Below are positions 1-9,900 of a DNA stretch of 64,000 nt, in pieces. The DNA is from Acidiflorens sp963847715 (GTDB lineage Bacteria; Acidobacteriota; Terriglobia; Terriglobales; Acidobacteriaceae). The position numbers and the translations under genes were made by a program. Position 1 is the stretch's first letter. Every line of letters begins with the position of its first letter. Under the pieces are notes generated by a model. The model ran no database searches. It had not been told where the DNA came from and saw only the letters and a list, made by a program, of their open reading frames with translations. The stretch spans positions 124,001-188,000 of the forward strand of contig CAWKAZ010000014.1 in assembly GCA_963847715.1 (NCBI GenBank). Direction: 5' to 3'.

Positions 1-1759
1 TGAGATCTACGGCGCAGAATTTCGCGCATCCGAGGTCGAACTGCACGAACCCTCCGTGGTCGTAGCTGAGTCCCTTGCTCCGCAGCAACTTCTTGGACTT
101 GATCGTTATTTTTTGAGGGCTGTCGTGCTCGAGCATTCGGGTACGACATCTCATGCCGTCATCCTGGCACACTCGCTCGGAATCCCTCTTATTGTCGGCG
201 TGAAGAACGCGCGTGTTTCGTTTTCTCCAGGGCAGGAAGTCGTGGTCGACGCAAATAGAGGCTTCGTCGTCCCTTGTGCCGCCAATACGGTGAAGAAATT
301 CTACGAACGCGAAGTAACGACGATTGAACGACGCTGTCGGCTTTTGGCCCGGTATGCAAATGGTCCCGCGACTACCAGCGACGGCAAGACTCTGGACGTG
401 TCTGCCAACGCATCATCCTGCGAGACGACAGAACGAGCATTCGCCGAGGGTGCGGACGGGATTGGATTGTTCAGGACAGAGATGTTGTTCTTAGGACGGG
501 AAGCGCCTCCATCGGAAGATGAGCAGTTTGCGATTTACGCGGAGGTAGCACGCATTGCCGCAGGGCGCCCAGTTATCATTCGCACTTTTGACATCGGTGC
601 CGATAAGCCCGCGCCTTTCTTGGGACTCGCCCCGGAATCCAATCCCTTCCTTGGATATCGAGGTGTGCGTTTGTATGCAGAACACAAGGAGCTAGTGCAA
701 TCTCAAATGCGAGCAATTCTTCGCGCATCGTCACTCGGACGCATTCAGATTATGGTGCCCATGGTCTCGTCCCTGGAGGAGGTACTGGAATTCAAGGCTA
801 TGCTCTTGAAAGCTGCGCAGTCTCTTACGGCCATCGGCGTCGCTATCCAACACGATATTCTGATCGGCATCATGATTGAGGTGCCCTCGGCGGCCTTCAT
901 ACTCAATGAGCTATCGACGGAGATAGATTATTTTAGTATCGGGACCAATGATCTCAGTCAATACTTCTTCGCTGCCGATCGGGGCAATTCAAAAATTGCG
1001 GGTCTATCGAACGTACGTCATCCCAGTTTCCTTCGTTTCCTAAAACAGACTGTGGACCAAATTCGCCGAGCCGGAAAATGGGTAGGAATGTGCGGAGAGA
1101 TGGCAGCCGACATTCGTGCGCTGCCCCTGCTTTTAGGACTGGGACTGGACGAGATCAGTCTTCCCTCCGCACAAATTCCTGAATTCAAGAGAAGAATCTC
1201 CGGATCCCGTATCGCTGACTGCCACGAAATCCTGAACCGGGCCATTGCTTGCACGAGCCCTGCGGAGGTTGACGAACTTTTGGGTCGCGATCAGTTTTCA
1301 GGAGCGGGACAGCCTTTGCTGAGCGAGGACATGATCGTGCTCGAAAGCAATAGTGAAAGTAAAGAAGAGGCAATTCAGGAAATCGTAGATGCATTCTATG
1401 TTGCTGGCCGAATCGAGGACCGGTATCGCCTGGAAGAAGCCTTATGGGCTCGCGAGGCTGTATATTCCACTGGATTGGGCTATGGATTTGCTGTTCCACA
1501 CTGCAAGACAGAAGCCATCGCCAGCGACTCGATCGGTATCCTAAGGCTTAATCGGCCAATTGAGTGGGGATCGGTCGATGGCAAGCCAGTGCACATGGTC
1601 GTTCTCATCGCACTGCGCGACCTAGGCAGCCCCATCAGTCACATGCAGGTGCTCTCTAAGGTTGCGCGGAAGTTGATGGACGAGGAGTTCCGGACACGTC
1701 TGCTCGCAGTCAAAACTCCTCCTGAGGCGGTGGCCTGCTTGGTGCGGCAACTCGAGTGA
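1..1759 (+). CDS. PTS enzyme I with C-terminal fructose-type EIIA domain (5' end outside window)
   Basis: The reading frame is open from base 2, so the true start lies upstream and about 585 C-terminal residues are visible. The part seen begins in the phosphohistidine domain of PTS enzyme I: TSHAVI at bases 146-163, with the phosphorylatable His codon at 152-154. The PEP-binding TIM barrel follows, with the family signature IGTNDLSQYFF and the active-site Cys in GMCGEMA. The last 145 or so residues form a separate PTS EIIA type-2 domain with its active His in FAVPHCK. EI moves phosphate from PEP to HPr and EIIA passes it to a sugar permease, so this is a multiphosphoryl transfer protein like E. 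coli FryA/PtsA (HPr-EI-EIIA). Whether an HPr domain precedes it cannot be seen. Family assignment is secure; the sugar is unknown. Confidence 0.93.
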   Translation, partial: EIYGAEFRASEVELHEPSVVVAESLAPQQLLGLDRYFLRAVVLEHSGTTSHAVILAHSLGIPLIVGVKNARVSFSPGQEVVVDANRGFVVPCAANTVKKFYEREVTTIERRCRLLARYANGPATTSDGKTLDVSANASSCETTERAFAEGADGIGLFRTEMLFLGREAPPSEDEQFAIYAEVARIAAGRPVIIRTFDIGADKPAPFLGLAPESNPFLGYRGVRLYAEHKELVQSQMRAILRASSLGRIQIMVPMVSSLEEVLEFKAMLLKAAQSLTAIGVAIQHDILIGIMIEVPSAAFILNELSTEIDYFSIGTNDLSQYFFAADRGNSKIAGLSNVRHPSFLRFLKQTVDQIRRAGKWVGMCGEMAADIRALPLLLGLGLDEISLPSAQIPEFKRRISGSRIADCHEILNRAIACTSPAEVDELLGRDQFSGAGQPLLSEDMIVLESNSESKEEAIQEIVDAFYVAGRIEDRYRLEEALWAREAVYSTGLGYGFAVPHCKTEAIASDSIGILRLNRPIEWGSVDGKPVHMVVLIALRDLGSPISHMQVLSKVARKLMDEEFRTRLLAVKTPPEAVACLVRQLE

Positions 1760-2175
1760 AACCGAGATCATGATCCCCAGTCTGCATCACACCCGAACGT
1801 TCCCGTCATCGATGACCTTGAAGAGGTGTTTTGCCTGCCACTTTCAATTCTATGTTTATCGGAGTGCGGTCAATTTTGTCGGTACGCCATCGCACGGACT
1901 ATAAATTTCATGATGGATGGCAATTGAAGGGTTGGATTGAGTTGGCATTGACCAATATCACTCCTCGGTGGGCGCTAGCCCACTGCTGAAACACCAGGTT
2001 CTCGGCGCAAAATCCCGATTGCACTAATAACCGATGCGTGTCTGGACAAATCCGGAGAATCTTCGCTTCACCATCGCCAGCCGGCAAGGGCATACATCGT
2101 TACCAAAACACTTGGGTAACGCGTTTCCTGGTGCGGAAACGCCTGCGATCACTCTTTCTGGCCTAGACTTGAAGA
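1760..2175. other. Non-coding stretch with two adjacent hairpins
   Basis: No convincing gene lies here. Two perfect inverted repeats sit back to back just before the next lipoprotein gene: GTTACC/GGTAAC at 2099-2120 and GCGTTTCC/GGAAACGC at 2121-2142. A third, GTGGGC-GCTA-GCCCAC, lies near 1968-1983. None is followed by a T-run, so they are not classical terminators. They could be protein-binding sites or repeat remnants. Confidence 0.4.
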
Positions 2176-2580
2176 ATGCCCCGCAACCAAATCCAGAAAT
2201 CGCTGTTTGCCCTCATTCTCGGAATCATGTTCCTCACCGGTTGTGGTGTGAGCAACCCCTTCTGCGGGAGTGCGCGGCCGAAGCCCTTGCTGACTTCGCT
2301 CGCACCGAACCCCGCGACCCTTAGTCAGATACAGCAGAGCTTGCTGCTTACCGTTAATGGCGCCCACTTTTATTCTTCTTCGATCGTTTTATGGAACGGA
2401 GCGGTATTGCCCACCACCGTCGTGAGTTCGACCCAGCTACAGGCCACGATTACAACAACCCAGATATCGTCTCCCGGTACCGCCCAAATTGTCGTGCACA
2501 CACCTGCCAACCTCTCCGGAGACCTCGGTTGCGACAGCGGCGGCGACAGCCAAGCGTTGACCTTTACGGTCAGCACCTAG
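2176..2580 (+). CDS. Small IPT/TIG-like lipoprotein
   Basis: A 134-residue protein. The N-terminus is a lipoprotein signal peptide: hydrophobic stretch FALILGIMFLTGCG with the lipobox Cys at about residue 23. The mature part, SLAPNPATLSQIQQ through LTVNGAHFYSSSIVLWNG to TTQISSPGTAQIVV, follows the strand pattern of IPT/TIG immunoglobulin-like domains, which are common in secreted acidobacterial proteins. It is probably anchored in an outer or inner membrane leaflet. No catalytic residues are seen and the function is unknown. It stands alone, after the paired hairpins upstream and before a decayed efflux gene. The lipoprotein call is firm; the domain call is moderate. Confidence 0.75.
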   Translation: MPRNQIQKSLFALILGIMFLTGCGVSNPFCGSARPKPLLTSLAPNPATLSQIQQSLLLTVNGAHFYSSSIVLWNGAVLPTTVVSSTQLQATITTTQISSPGTAQIVVHTPANLSGDLGCDSGGDSQALTFTVST

Positions 2581-2716
2581 TAGGGGGCTGCATTGAGTAA
2601 TCATTTAGTCTACCGATAATTGGCGAAGCATCCCGTCTCTAACAATGTCGGCGCTGTCAAACACTTTTTGAGCGAACCGTTCGGTGCGCTCCGAAGAGCG
2701 TGCCGCTCTCGTGTAA

Positions 2717-3076
2717 GCTCTTGCCTTTATTTCTACCAACCAAGGGTCGCTCGTAATCGATTCAGGTCGGGAAACTCGGTCCAACCCATCCTATAAGCAA
2801 GCCATCCAGTTGTCGTTTCGCGATGTCTCCGATGCTCTGATCGGTTATCAGAAACTTCATCAAGTTCGTGTTGCGCAGGAGACCACGGTCAAGGACCTCC
2901 AGGATTCCGTCAGTACGTCCCTCGTACGCTATCGGGGAGGCATCACCACCTACCTTGAAGTTCTCGATGGGCAGCGATCGCTCTTTAACGCCGAGATTGT
3001 TCTCGCCCAGGCCCGAGGCAGTGAGTACCAAAGCCTGGTACAACTTTATAAGGCTCTCGGCGGAGGCTGGCAGTGA
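2717..3076 (+). pseudogene. 3' remnant of a TolC/NodT-type outer-membrane efflux protein
   Basis: From about 2780 the frame encodes the last roughly 100 residues of an RND-type outer-membrane factor: YKQAIQLSFRDVSDAL, then TSLVRYRGGITTYLEVLD, ending in the hallmark LVQLYKALGGGW. Full-length family members have about 450-500 residues. The frame is closed by a TAA at 2714-2716 and nothing homologous lies upstream, nor is there an inner-membrane pump or adaptor gene. A TTG at 2810 could start an 88-residue peptide but has no convincing ribosome-binding site. I read this as the surviving 3' end of a deleted efflux operon. Confidence 0.75.
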
Positions 3077-3241
3077 GCGCTAATATTGACTGCGGAATTC
3101 GAACTGTTGGCCTGTATTGGTAGCAGCGAGAGTGCTCTCGGCAGTGATTGTCAGCTCTGCTCGCCTGGCCAGAAGCACAAAGCCGTGATTGCGAGTCTCA
3201 CTGACAAAACGGGTGAATTGAGCGCGGCCTTGCAGTGTCCC

Positions 3242-4012
3242 ATGTGGGCTGTGACTACGTTGACGAGAACGATCCCTATGTTGCTCGCAGTTTTCCTCGC
3301 TGCTGTTCTGCCAGGGATTGGCGACTGCCAGCAGCAACCAGCAGACCCATGTGCTTCGCTAAAAGAGAGCCAGAAAATAATGGAATCAACGTTGCAGGAC
3401 TGGCCCAACTTGGCCAAGTATCGCGACGACGACGTTCGCTTCGGTCGCCCTGCCAAAGGAGAATCGAGAGTTGTGTTTCTCGGCGATTCCATCACGGAAT
3501 TCTGGCCGCTCTCCGAGTCTTTTCCCGGTAAGCCCTATGTGAATCGCGGCATCAGCGGGCAAACCACGCCGCAGATTCTCCTCCGCTTTCGCCAGGATGT
3601 AATTGCGCTCCAGCCGAAAGTCGTCGTGATCCTTGCCGGCACCAACGATGTCGCGGAGAACACTGGTCCCATCACGCTCGCGGCGATCGAGGACAATCTC
3701 GCTTCCATGGTCGATCTGGCGAAGCGCAATGGAATTCGCGTGGTTCTCTCGTCACTTGTTCCGGCGGCGAAATATCCGTGGCGGCCCGACTTGGCGCCGG
3801 TAGAAAAGATTCGTGCCCTGAACGGCTGGATCAAGGATTTCGCCGCTAATGAAGATCTGGTTTTTCTTGATTACTACTCCGCGATGGCCAATGATAAAAG
3901 CGGCCTCAAAGCAGAACTCTCCGAGGACGGAGTTCATCCGAACAAAGGCGGATATACTGTCATGGCGCCTCTGGCAGAGAAGGCGATTGTCGCGGCGTTA
4001 GCCAGGAACTGA
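3242..4012 (+). CDS. Secreted SGNH/GDSL-type hydrolase
   Basis: Esterase/lipase of the SGNH superfamily, about 256 residues from the ATG at 3242. The frame continues upstream to 3086 but that part looks non-protein-like; ATG 3278 is an alternative start. A signal peptide (MLLAVFLAAVLPG) is followed by block I VVFLGDSITEFW (catalytic Ser near residue 83), block II NRGISGQTT, block III AGTNDV (Gly and Asn of the oxyanion hole) and block V DGVHP with the catalytic Asp and His near residues 229 and 232. All four SGNH residues are present. The arrangement resembles lysophospholipase-like or acetylhydrolase members that de-acetylate lipids or sugars outside the cytoplasm. The substrate cannot be told. 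Confidence 0.88.
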   Translation: MWAVTTLTRTIPMLLAVFLAAVLPGIGDCQQQPADPCASLKESQKIMESTLQDWPNLAKYRDDDVRFGRPAKGESRVVFLGDSITEFWPLSESFPGKPYVNRGISGQTTPQILLRFRQDVIALQPKVVVILAGTNDVAENTGPITLAAIEDNLASMVDLAKRNGIRVVLSSLVPAAKYPWRPDLAPVEKIRALNGWIKDFAANEDLVFLDYYSAMANDKSGLKAELSEDGVHPNKGGYTVMAPLAEKAIVAALARN

Positions 4013-4020
4013 GATCTTCG

Positions 4021-5010
4021 CTACTGCACGGAGTTGCCATACGTCGGCACACCGCCCTGGATGAGGAACAGCAGGGTTTGTCCGCGCGAAGACCAGTCGC
4101 TCTGTGGATACTGCGTAATTAGTTGCTGAGCGAGTGCGATGGCCTGGCCCTTGGACTGTTCCGATTTCTTCGGCTGCTCTTCGGTTTTGTAAATCTCGAT
4201 CAACGCCGCCCGCCGCGACGCCGCCTGGTAAAGCGCTTCAGGAGCCGATGGCGAATCGGGACGCTCCTTCCAGTACTTCTCGTAAATATCCGCTTCCTTA
4301 TCTGGACACTTGGACGATCCCTGCCAATCGCCGCAAAGTTTGTTGTCGATCAAGTGGAAGGCGGCCATGTGCGCCCATTTGGTGTTAGGAAACTTCTTCA
4401 TCACCAGCTTCATGCCATCTTCATTGATCCCTTGGCGAAGGTATGATTCCTTCTCTCGCGCCGACGGACGCGAGAGCAAGTCCGCCCGCTCGATCTGCCA
4501 GCGAATATCGGCGGCGCGATAAAGCGCTTCCCCAGCCGAGGGAGCGGCCGGGAAAATATCGTAGACGCGGCGATACAGACGCAGGGCATCCGAAGCTGCG
4601 CTGCGGCGTCCATGACGGCGGCTGGCCTCATCTTCTGCATCGACGGCTGCACCGAACAGAATGCGATCGCCATTCGGCGTCGACGCCCAGACGATGCCCG
4701 TATCAACGATCCAGCCGCTGATCGTCTTTCCTTCTTCCTCATCGTCAAACACAAAGGCCGGATCGACTGCCTGTGATGACCCGAGCAAAGCTTCGACGTG
4801 CAGCCAGTTGCGGCTCTTATCAAGAAGAATCAGTTCGCGTCCGCGTTCCACCTCGCCCAGCTTGTTGGACGTCGTATCGGGAGCGAGATAAATGACAGCT
4901 TCGCGCACTAGGGTCCCCCGGTCGGCAGCGAGCAGCGGAGAACAGCCAAAAGTAAGCAGCACGGCAGAATACAGTGTGATCGAGTGCAAAACGGTGGTTG
5001 TGGATTTCAA
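4021..5010 (-). CDS. Exported SH3-like/TPR-like protein
   Basis: About 329 residues starting at TTG 5010, which has GGAG about 14 nt upstream; longer versions from GTG 5058 or TTG 5100 are possible. A signal sequence (LYSAVLLTFGCSPLLAA) leads into a bacterial SH3-like segment with the motif LVREAVIYLAPDT and a later NWLHVE. The second half has repeated Ala/Tyr-rich helical pairs such as AGEALYRAADI and APEALYQAASRRAALI, typical of TPR-like repeats spaced like those of YbgF/BamD-type envelope proteins. It is probably periplasmic and acts in protein-protein or peptidoglycan contacts. It is transcribed divergently from the GNAT gene and converges with the SGNH hydrolase. No enzymatic motif is seen. 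Confidence 0.7.
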   Translation of the reverse strand: MKSTTTVLHSITLYSAVLLTFGCSPLLAADRGTLVREAVIYLAPDTTSNKLGEVERGRELILLDKSRNWLHVEALLGSSQAVDPAFVFDDEEEGKTISGWIVDTGIVWASTPNGDRILFGAAVDAEDEASRRHGRRSAASDALRLYRRVYDIFPAAPSAGEALYRAADIRWQIERADLLSRPSAREKESYLRQGINEDGMKLVMKKFPNTKWAHMAAFHLIDNKLCGDWQGSSKCPDKEADIYEKYWKERPDSPSAPEALYQAASRRAALIEIYKTEEQPKKSEQSKGQAIALAQQLITQYPQSDWSSRGQTLLFLIQGGVPTYGNSVQ

Positions 5011-5269
5011 GGGCAGTTTCGTCTCCGGTTCGAGGGTAGCATGTAGATTAAGATGCACGGAACGGGCCCGGATGACGAGTCGCCGGCCGAAATTTCCCAA
5101 AGCACCCTCCGCTCACGCCCGCCGACCGCAAGAATCTCTTGTCGGCACGAAGCGCAATGTCAAGGACACGGATCACAATGTGCGGTGAGCTGTGCGCAAT
5201 CGACTCGGCGATGTTCGATGGTAAGCTGCCGCACTGCGAGGCTCGGTTCCCCGCGTTTTGGCTGGACAG

Positions 5270-5298
5270 TTGACAATGATGCAACCGGTACTGTACAC
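5270..5298 (+). promoter_or_regulatory. Possible promoter of the GNAT gene
   Basis: A perfect -35 box TTGACA (5270-5275) lies about 100 nt before the GNAT start. Seventeen bases later is GTACAC, which overlaps TACACG, a poor -10 match, so the site is only suggestive. The rest of the 370-nt gap between the divergent genes (5011-5380) shows nothing else recognisable. Confidence 0.3.
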
Positions 5299-5380
5299 GG
5301 TTGTCTTCTGCAGTGCCCTGCTTTTGCGCGAAGAACTCCATGCCCCGTAACCAAAACTCGAAACGCGCGAAAGGCCTGCC

Positions 5381-6268
5381 ATGATGTCCCGCAGTTCTGC
5401 CGCGCAGATCGGGATTCGCGACCTCAAGAGCATCGACGACCTCAACCAGTTGAAAGTCGTCGAAAAAGAAGTCTGGGGCATGGCCGACTCGGATACTTTG
5501 CCCCTGACCCTCGCCATCGCTTGTAAAGCGGCGGGCAATATTTTTGTGGGCGCGTTTGACAAGGAACGACTAGTCGGTTTCGCGTTCGGATTTCTAGGTC
5601 GTGAGAATGGACGCATCACCATTCATTCCCACATGCTCGCAGTGCTTGATGCTTATCGACACCTCGATCTTGGTTCGCGATTGAAGCACGCGCAGCGCGA
5701 ACGGGCCATGGCCATGGGCGTTCATGAAATGTCCTGGACTTACGACCCGCTGCAGAGCCGCAACGCGCATTTCAATTTTGGCAAGCTGGGTGTGGTTTCG
5801 GACACGTATAAAGTTGACTTCTACGGGCCGGAAACTTCCAGCATGTTGCATCAGAACGGAACGGACCGGCTCTGGGTGCGGTGGATGCTGAATTCGCGGC
5901 GCGTGAAGGACCGCATCTCGGGTCGCCCGGCCGCGAATGACACCCGAGCCGAGACCCTGGATGCCATGAAGCTGCTCGCTCCTTTAATACGGTTCGATCC
6001 CAGCGGCAAGCCCGGGCGCGCCGATGCAGCCGAAGCGCTCGGCCGGCAGCGTGTGTGTATCGAAATTCCGGGGGATATCCTGGAAGTTGAGCGAGCCGAC
6101 ATGGGATTGGCCCGGGAGTGGCGCGAGGCGACGCGGTGGGCCTTTCGCGAAGCCTTGAAAGCCGGATTCCTGGTTTCCGAATTCTGCCGTTCGATTCGCG
6201 GCAAGCAAGGTCCGGGAGCTTATCTGCTCCAGAAGAGCACGGTGAGCGAATTCATTCCCGAGTTGTAA
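5381..6268 (+). CDS. GNAT-superfamily acetyltransferase, COG3375 type
   Basis: A 295-residue protein starting at ATG 5381, with a second ATG at 5384. The N-terminal half carries the GNAT fold: IFVGAFDKERLVGFAFGF, then the long helix after HSHMLAVLDAYRHLDLGSRL, which takes the place of the acetyl-CoA pyrophosphate loop. The stretch WTYDPLQSRNAHFNFGKLGV is characteristic of the COG3375 group. The C-terminal 120 residues, ending in YLLQKSTVSEFIPEL, are specific to this group and have no assigned activity. In other genomes COG3375 members often neighbour menaquinone or amino-acid racemase genes; here the next gene is acsA, separated by a GC-rich hairpin. The acceptor substrate is unknown. Confidence 0.8.
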   Translation: MMSRSSAAQIGIRDLKSIDDLNQLKVVEKEVWGMADSDTLPLTLAIACKAAGNIFVGAFDKERLVGFAFGFLGRENGRITIHSHMLAVLDAYRHLDLGSRLKHAQRERAMAMGVHEMSWTYDPLQSRNAHFNFGKLGVVSDTYKVDFYGPETSSMLHQNGTDRLWVRWMLNSRRVKDRISGRPAANDTRAETLDAMKLLAPLIRFDPSGKPGRADAAEALGRQRVCIEIPGDILEVERADMGLAREWREATRWAFREALKAGFLVSEFCRSIRGKQGPGAYLLQKSTVSEFIPEL

Positions 6269-6321
6269 GAAATGCGCACTGAAACAGTAGAGAAGTTGGT
6301 CGGCGTAGAATTTGTGAAATG

Positions 6322-6337
6322 CCCGGCGAACGCCGGG
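6322..6337. other. Perfect GC-rich hairpin between the GNAT gene and acsA
   Basis: CCCGGCG-AA-CGCCGGG forms a 7-bp stem with a 2-nt loop, 38 nt upstream of the acsA start. No U-run follows, so it is either a factor-independent attenuator of low strength, an mRNA-stability element, or an operator. Confidence 0.4.
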
Positions 6338-6374
6338 AACTAAAGCTATCCATATCCCATACCGAGGATGATCT

Positions 6375-8339
<1,965 letters not shown>

Positions 8340-8370
8340 TCGACAAAGCCGACCTTGCACTTGCCTTTGA

Positions 8371-8470
8371 GTGGCGCAGCGGTTCACCGCTCGCACTTTG
8401 TGATTTTGGGTGGCGCAGCGGTTTACCGCTGCGATAAGTGGCTTGTTTTCAGAATTGGCTTCAGCCGCTG
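8371..8470. repeat. Dispersed bipartite palindromic repeat, one full and one partial copy
   Basis: The full copy has CGCAGCGG-TTTA-CCGCTGCG at 8414-8433, a 23-nt gap, then GGCT-TC-AGCC at 8457-8466. A partial copy of the first half (GCGCAGCGGTTCACCGCT) lies just upstream at 8373-8390. The same element with the same 23-nt gap recurs at 60524-60576. It fills the convergent gap between acsA and the WYL regulator. Confidence 0.8.
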
Positions 8471-8543
8471 CGGGAGCGCTGCATTCGAAAAAATACCTTC
8501 CGCAATCTACTAGCTGCACTGTGAGCAAAATGTCCTGGTCCGC

Positions 8544-9239
8544 CTAAGACTCGCGGGGAGGCCGCGACCGCATCTTCTCAATAAACGCGCGCAGCGATTT
8601 GCCAGGGTCGGCAGGGAATTGCTGCTCAAGAATCTGTAGCGCCGCCATCCGATCCGCCCGGAAATTGCGAAAATCCTTCCGCATTTCGCACCAGCTCGCC
8701 AAGGTCCAGACGCCTCCCCAAAAATAGAGGCCCAAAGGACGAACCCGGCGGCTGCTTCGCTCGCCATCTTCCCGCGCATAGTCGAACTCAATGAACCTGC
8801 GCTCCAACGCGGCTTTATTGAGCTGGTCGACGTCGCGCTTCAGTTCCGCGCCCATCTTGAAACCCGGCGCGTAGAGCAGCGTCTCATCGACCTTGTCGCG
8901 CAATTCGGCGGGCAGCACGGCCTCGATCTTATTCAGAGCCTGCGCGGCAGCTTCCCCTTGCTCGGCGCCTCCCCAGGCGCGCACCATGCGTGCGCCCAGG
9001 ACGAGCGCCTCGATTTCAGGGCGTGTAAACATGAGAGGCGGGATGTCGAAGTCCTGCCGCAGCAGGTACCCGATGCCGGCTTCGCCTTCGATCGGCATGC
9101 CGGAAAGTTGCAGGTCGCGGACGTCGCGGTAGATCGTCCGTTCCGAGACCTGCAGTTTTTCCGCGAGCCGGCGCGCAGTGATCATGCGGCCGACTCGCAG
9201 AAACTGTACGATTCGGAATAACCGATCGGCGCGTCGCAT
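8544..9239 (-). CDS. YafY-type HTH/WYL-domain transcriptional regulator
   Basis: A 231-residue regulator. Residues 1-60 form a DeoR-like winged helix (LFRIVQFLRVGRMITARRLAEKL, then VSERTIYRDVRDLQLSGMPI). The C-terminal half is a WYL domain, with IEFDYARED, RRVRPLGLYFWGGVWTLASWCE and FRNFRADRM matching the family's core. WYL domains sense small ligands or nucleic acids. The start codon lies one base after the stop of the upstream VOC gene, so the two are one operon and translationally coupled. The regulator probably controls that operon, perhaps also the divergent aldo-keto reductase. Ligand unknown. Confidence 0.88.
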   Translation of the reverse strand: MRRADRLFRIVQFLRVGRMITARRLAEKLQVSERTIYRDVRDLQLSGMPIEGEAGIGYLLRQDFDIPPLMFTRPEIEALVLGARMVRAWGGAEQGEAAAQALNKIEAVLPAELRDKVDETLLYAPGFKMGAELKRDVDQLNKAALERRFIEFDYAREDGERSSRRVRPLGLYFWGGVWTLASWCEMRKDFRNFRADRMAALQILEQQFPADPGKSLRAFIEKMRSRPPRES

Positions 9240-9240
9240 T

Positions 9241-9621
9241 TCAATAGGTGTGCAGTCCTACCTGGTTGCCTTCGGTGTCGATTATACGAGCGGCCCGCCC
9301 CATGCCCGGCGGCAGGTCGATCACGTTGACGACTTTGCCTCCCGCCTTTGGAACCCGCGCCAGCACCGCGTCGAAAATCCCGTCGGCATTCAGATAAACC
9401 ACGGCCCCTCCCAACCCGGGACGAACATCCTTCTCGTGCAGAACGCATCCCGAAATGCCCGGCTTCTCATAGGCAAACACGGCCGTCGGAGTCCCCATGA
9501 AATCCATCTTGTTCAATTCCTGCCCGAAAATCGTCTCGTAGAACGTGACCGCGCGCTTGTAGTCGGCGCTCGGAATCTCGAACCATACGACGTTGTTCTT
9601 TACGGCGGTAGCAGTAGTCAT
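9241..9621 (-). CDS. VOC-family protein (glyoxalase/bleomycin-resistance fold)
   Basis: A 126-residue protein with start ATG 9621 behind a clear AAGGAG. It has the vicinal oxygen chelate layout: NNVVWFEIPSADYKRAVTFYE at the N-terminus, MGTPTAVFAYEKPGISGCVL in the middle, and the second repeat AVVYLNADGIFDAVLARV to RIIDTEGNQVGLHTY at the C-terminus. Members of this subgroup (PhnB/YdcG-like) often lack clear metal ligands and may act as small-molecule binders or isomerases. It is the first gene of a two-gene operon with the WYL regulator downstream. Specific activity is not predictable. Confidence 0.85.
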   Translation of the reverse strand: MTTATAVKNNVVWFEIPSADYKRAVTFYETIFGQELNKMDFMGTPTAVFAYEKPGISGCVLHEKDVRPGLGGAVVYLNADGIFDAVLARVPKAGGKVVNVIDLPPGMGRAARIIDTEGNQVGLHTY

Positions 9622-9743
9622 TGTCGATCTCCTTCTGTGCTGAATTTGGTGCGATGAATTCGCAACGAGAGCGATGGTAGGACAGGCCTACTGACACCCT
9701 TGTGTCAGTAGTGATGAAGAATTTATGTGGATGTCACAACATC

Positions 9744-9812
9744 GCACAACGCGCGTTCAGCTCTCACGCGGCGCCATCTGGCGTATTCTGCATGGACAAT
9801 GGCGCGTTGTGC
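9744..9812. promoter_or_regulatory. Inverted repeat in the divergent VOC / aldo-keto reductase intergenic region
   Basis: GCACAACGCGC (9744-9754) is repeated exactly in inverse as GCGCGTTGTGC (9802-9812), 47 nt apart. The pair lies centrally in the 279-nt gap between two divergent operons, one of which encodes a WYL regulator, so a looping operator is plausible. Nothing else is recognised in 9622-9900 except the AAGGAG ahead of the next gene. Confidence 0.4.
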
Positions 9813-9900
9813 ATATCCAGAAAAACCGCGGAGCATCTAAATTAACTACACGGGCCCCGGATTTGATCGATGATTTGACTGATATTGATAAGGAGAACCA

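Noticed and set aside
2034..2324. A 96-codon frame overlapping the small lipoprotein gene
   Set aside because: The overlapping frame at 2176-2580 has a clear lipoprotein signal and domain; this one has neither.
5053..5526. A 157-codon plus-strand frame overlapping the start of the GNAT gene
   Set aside because: It overlaps a gene with family motifs in another frame and has an Arg/Cys-rich, unnatural composition.
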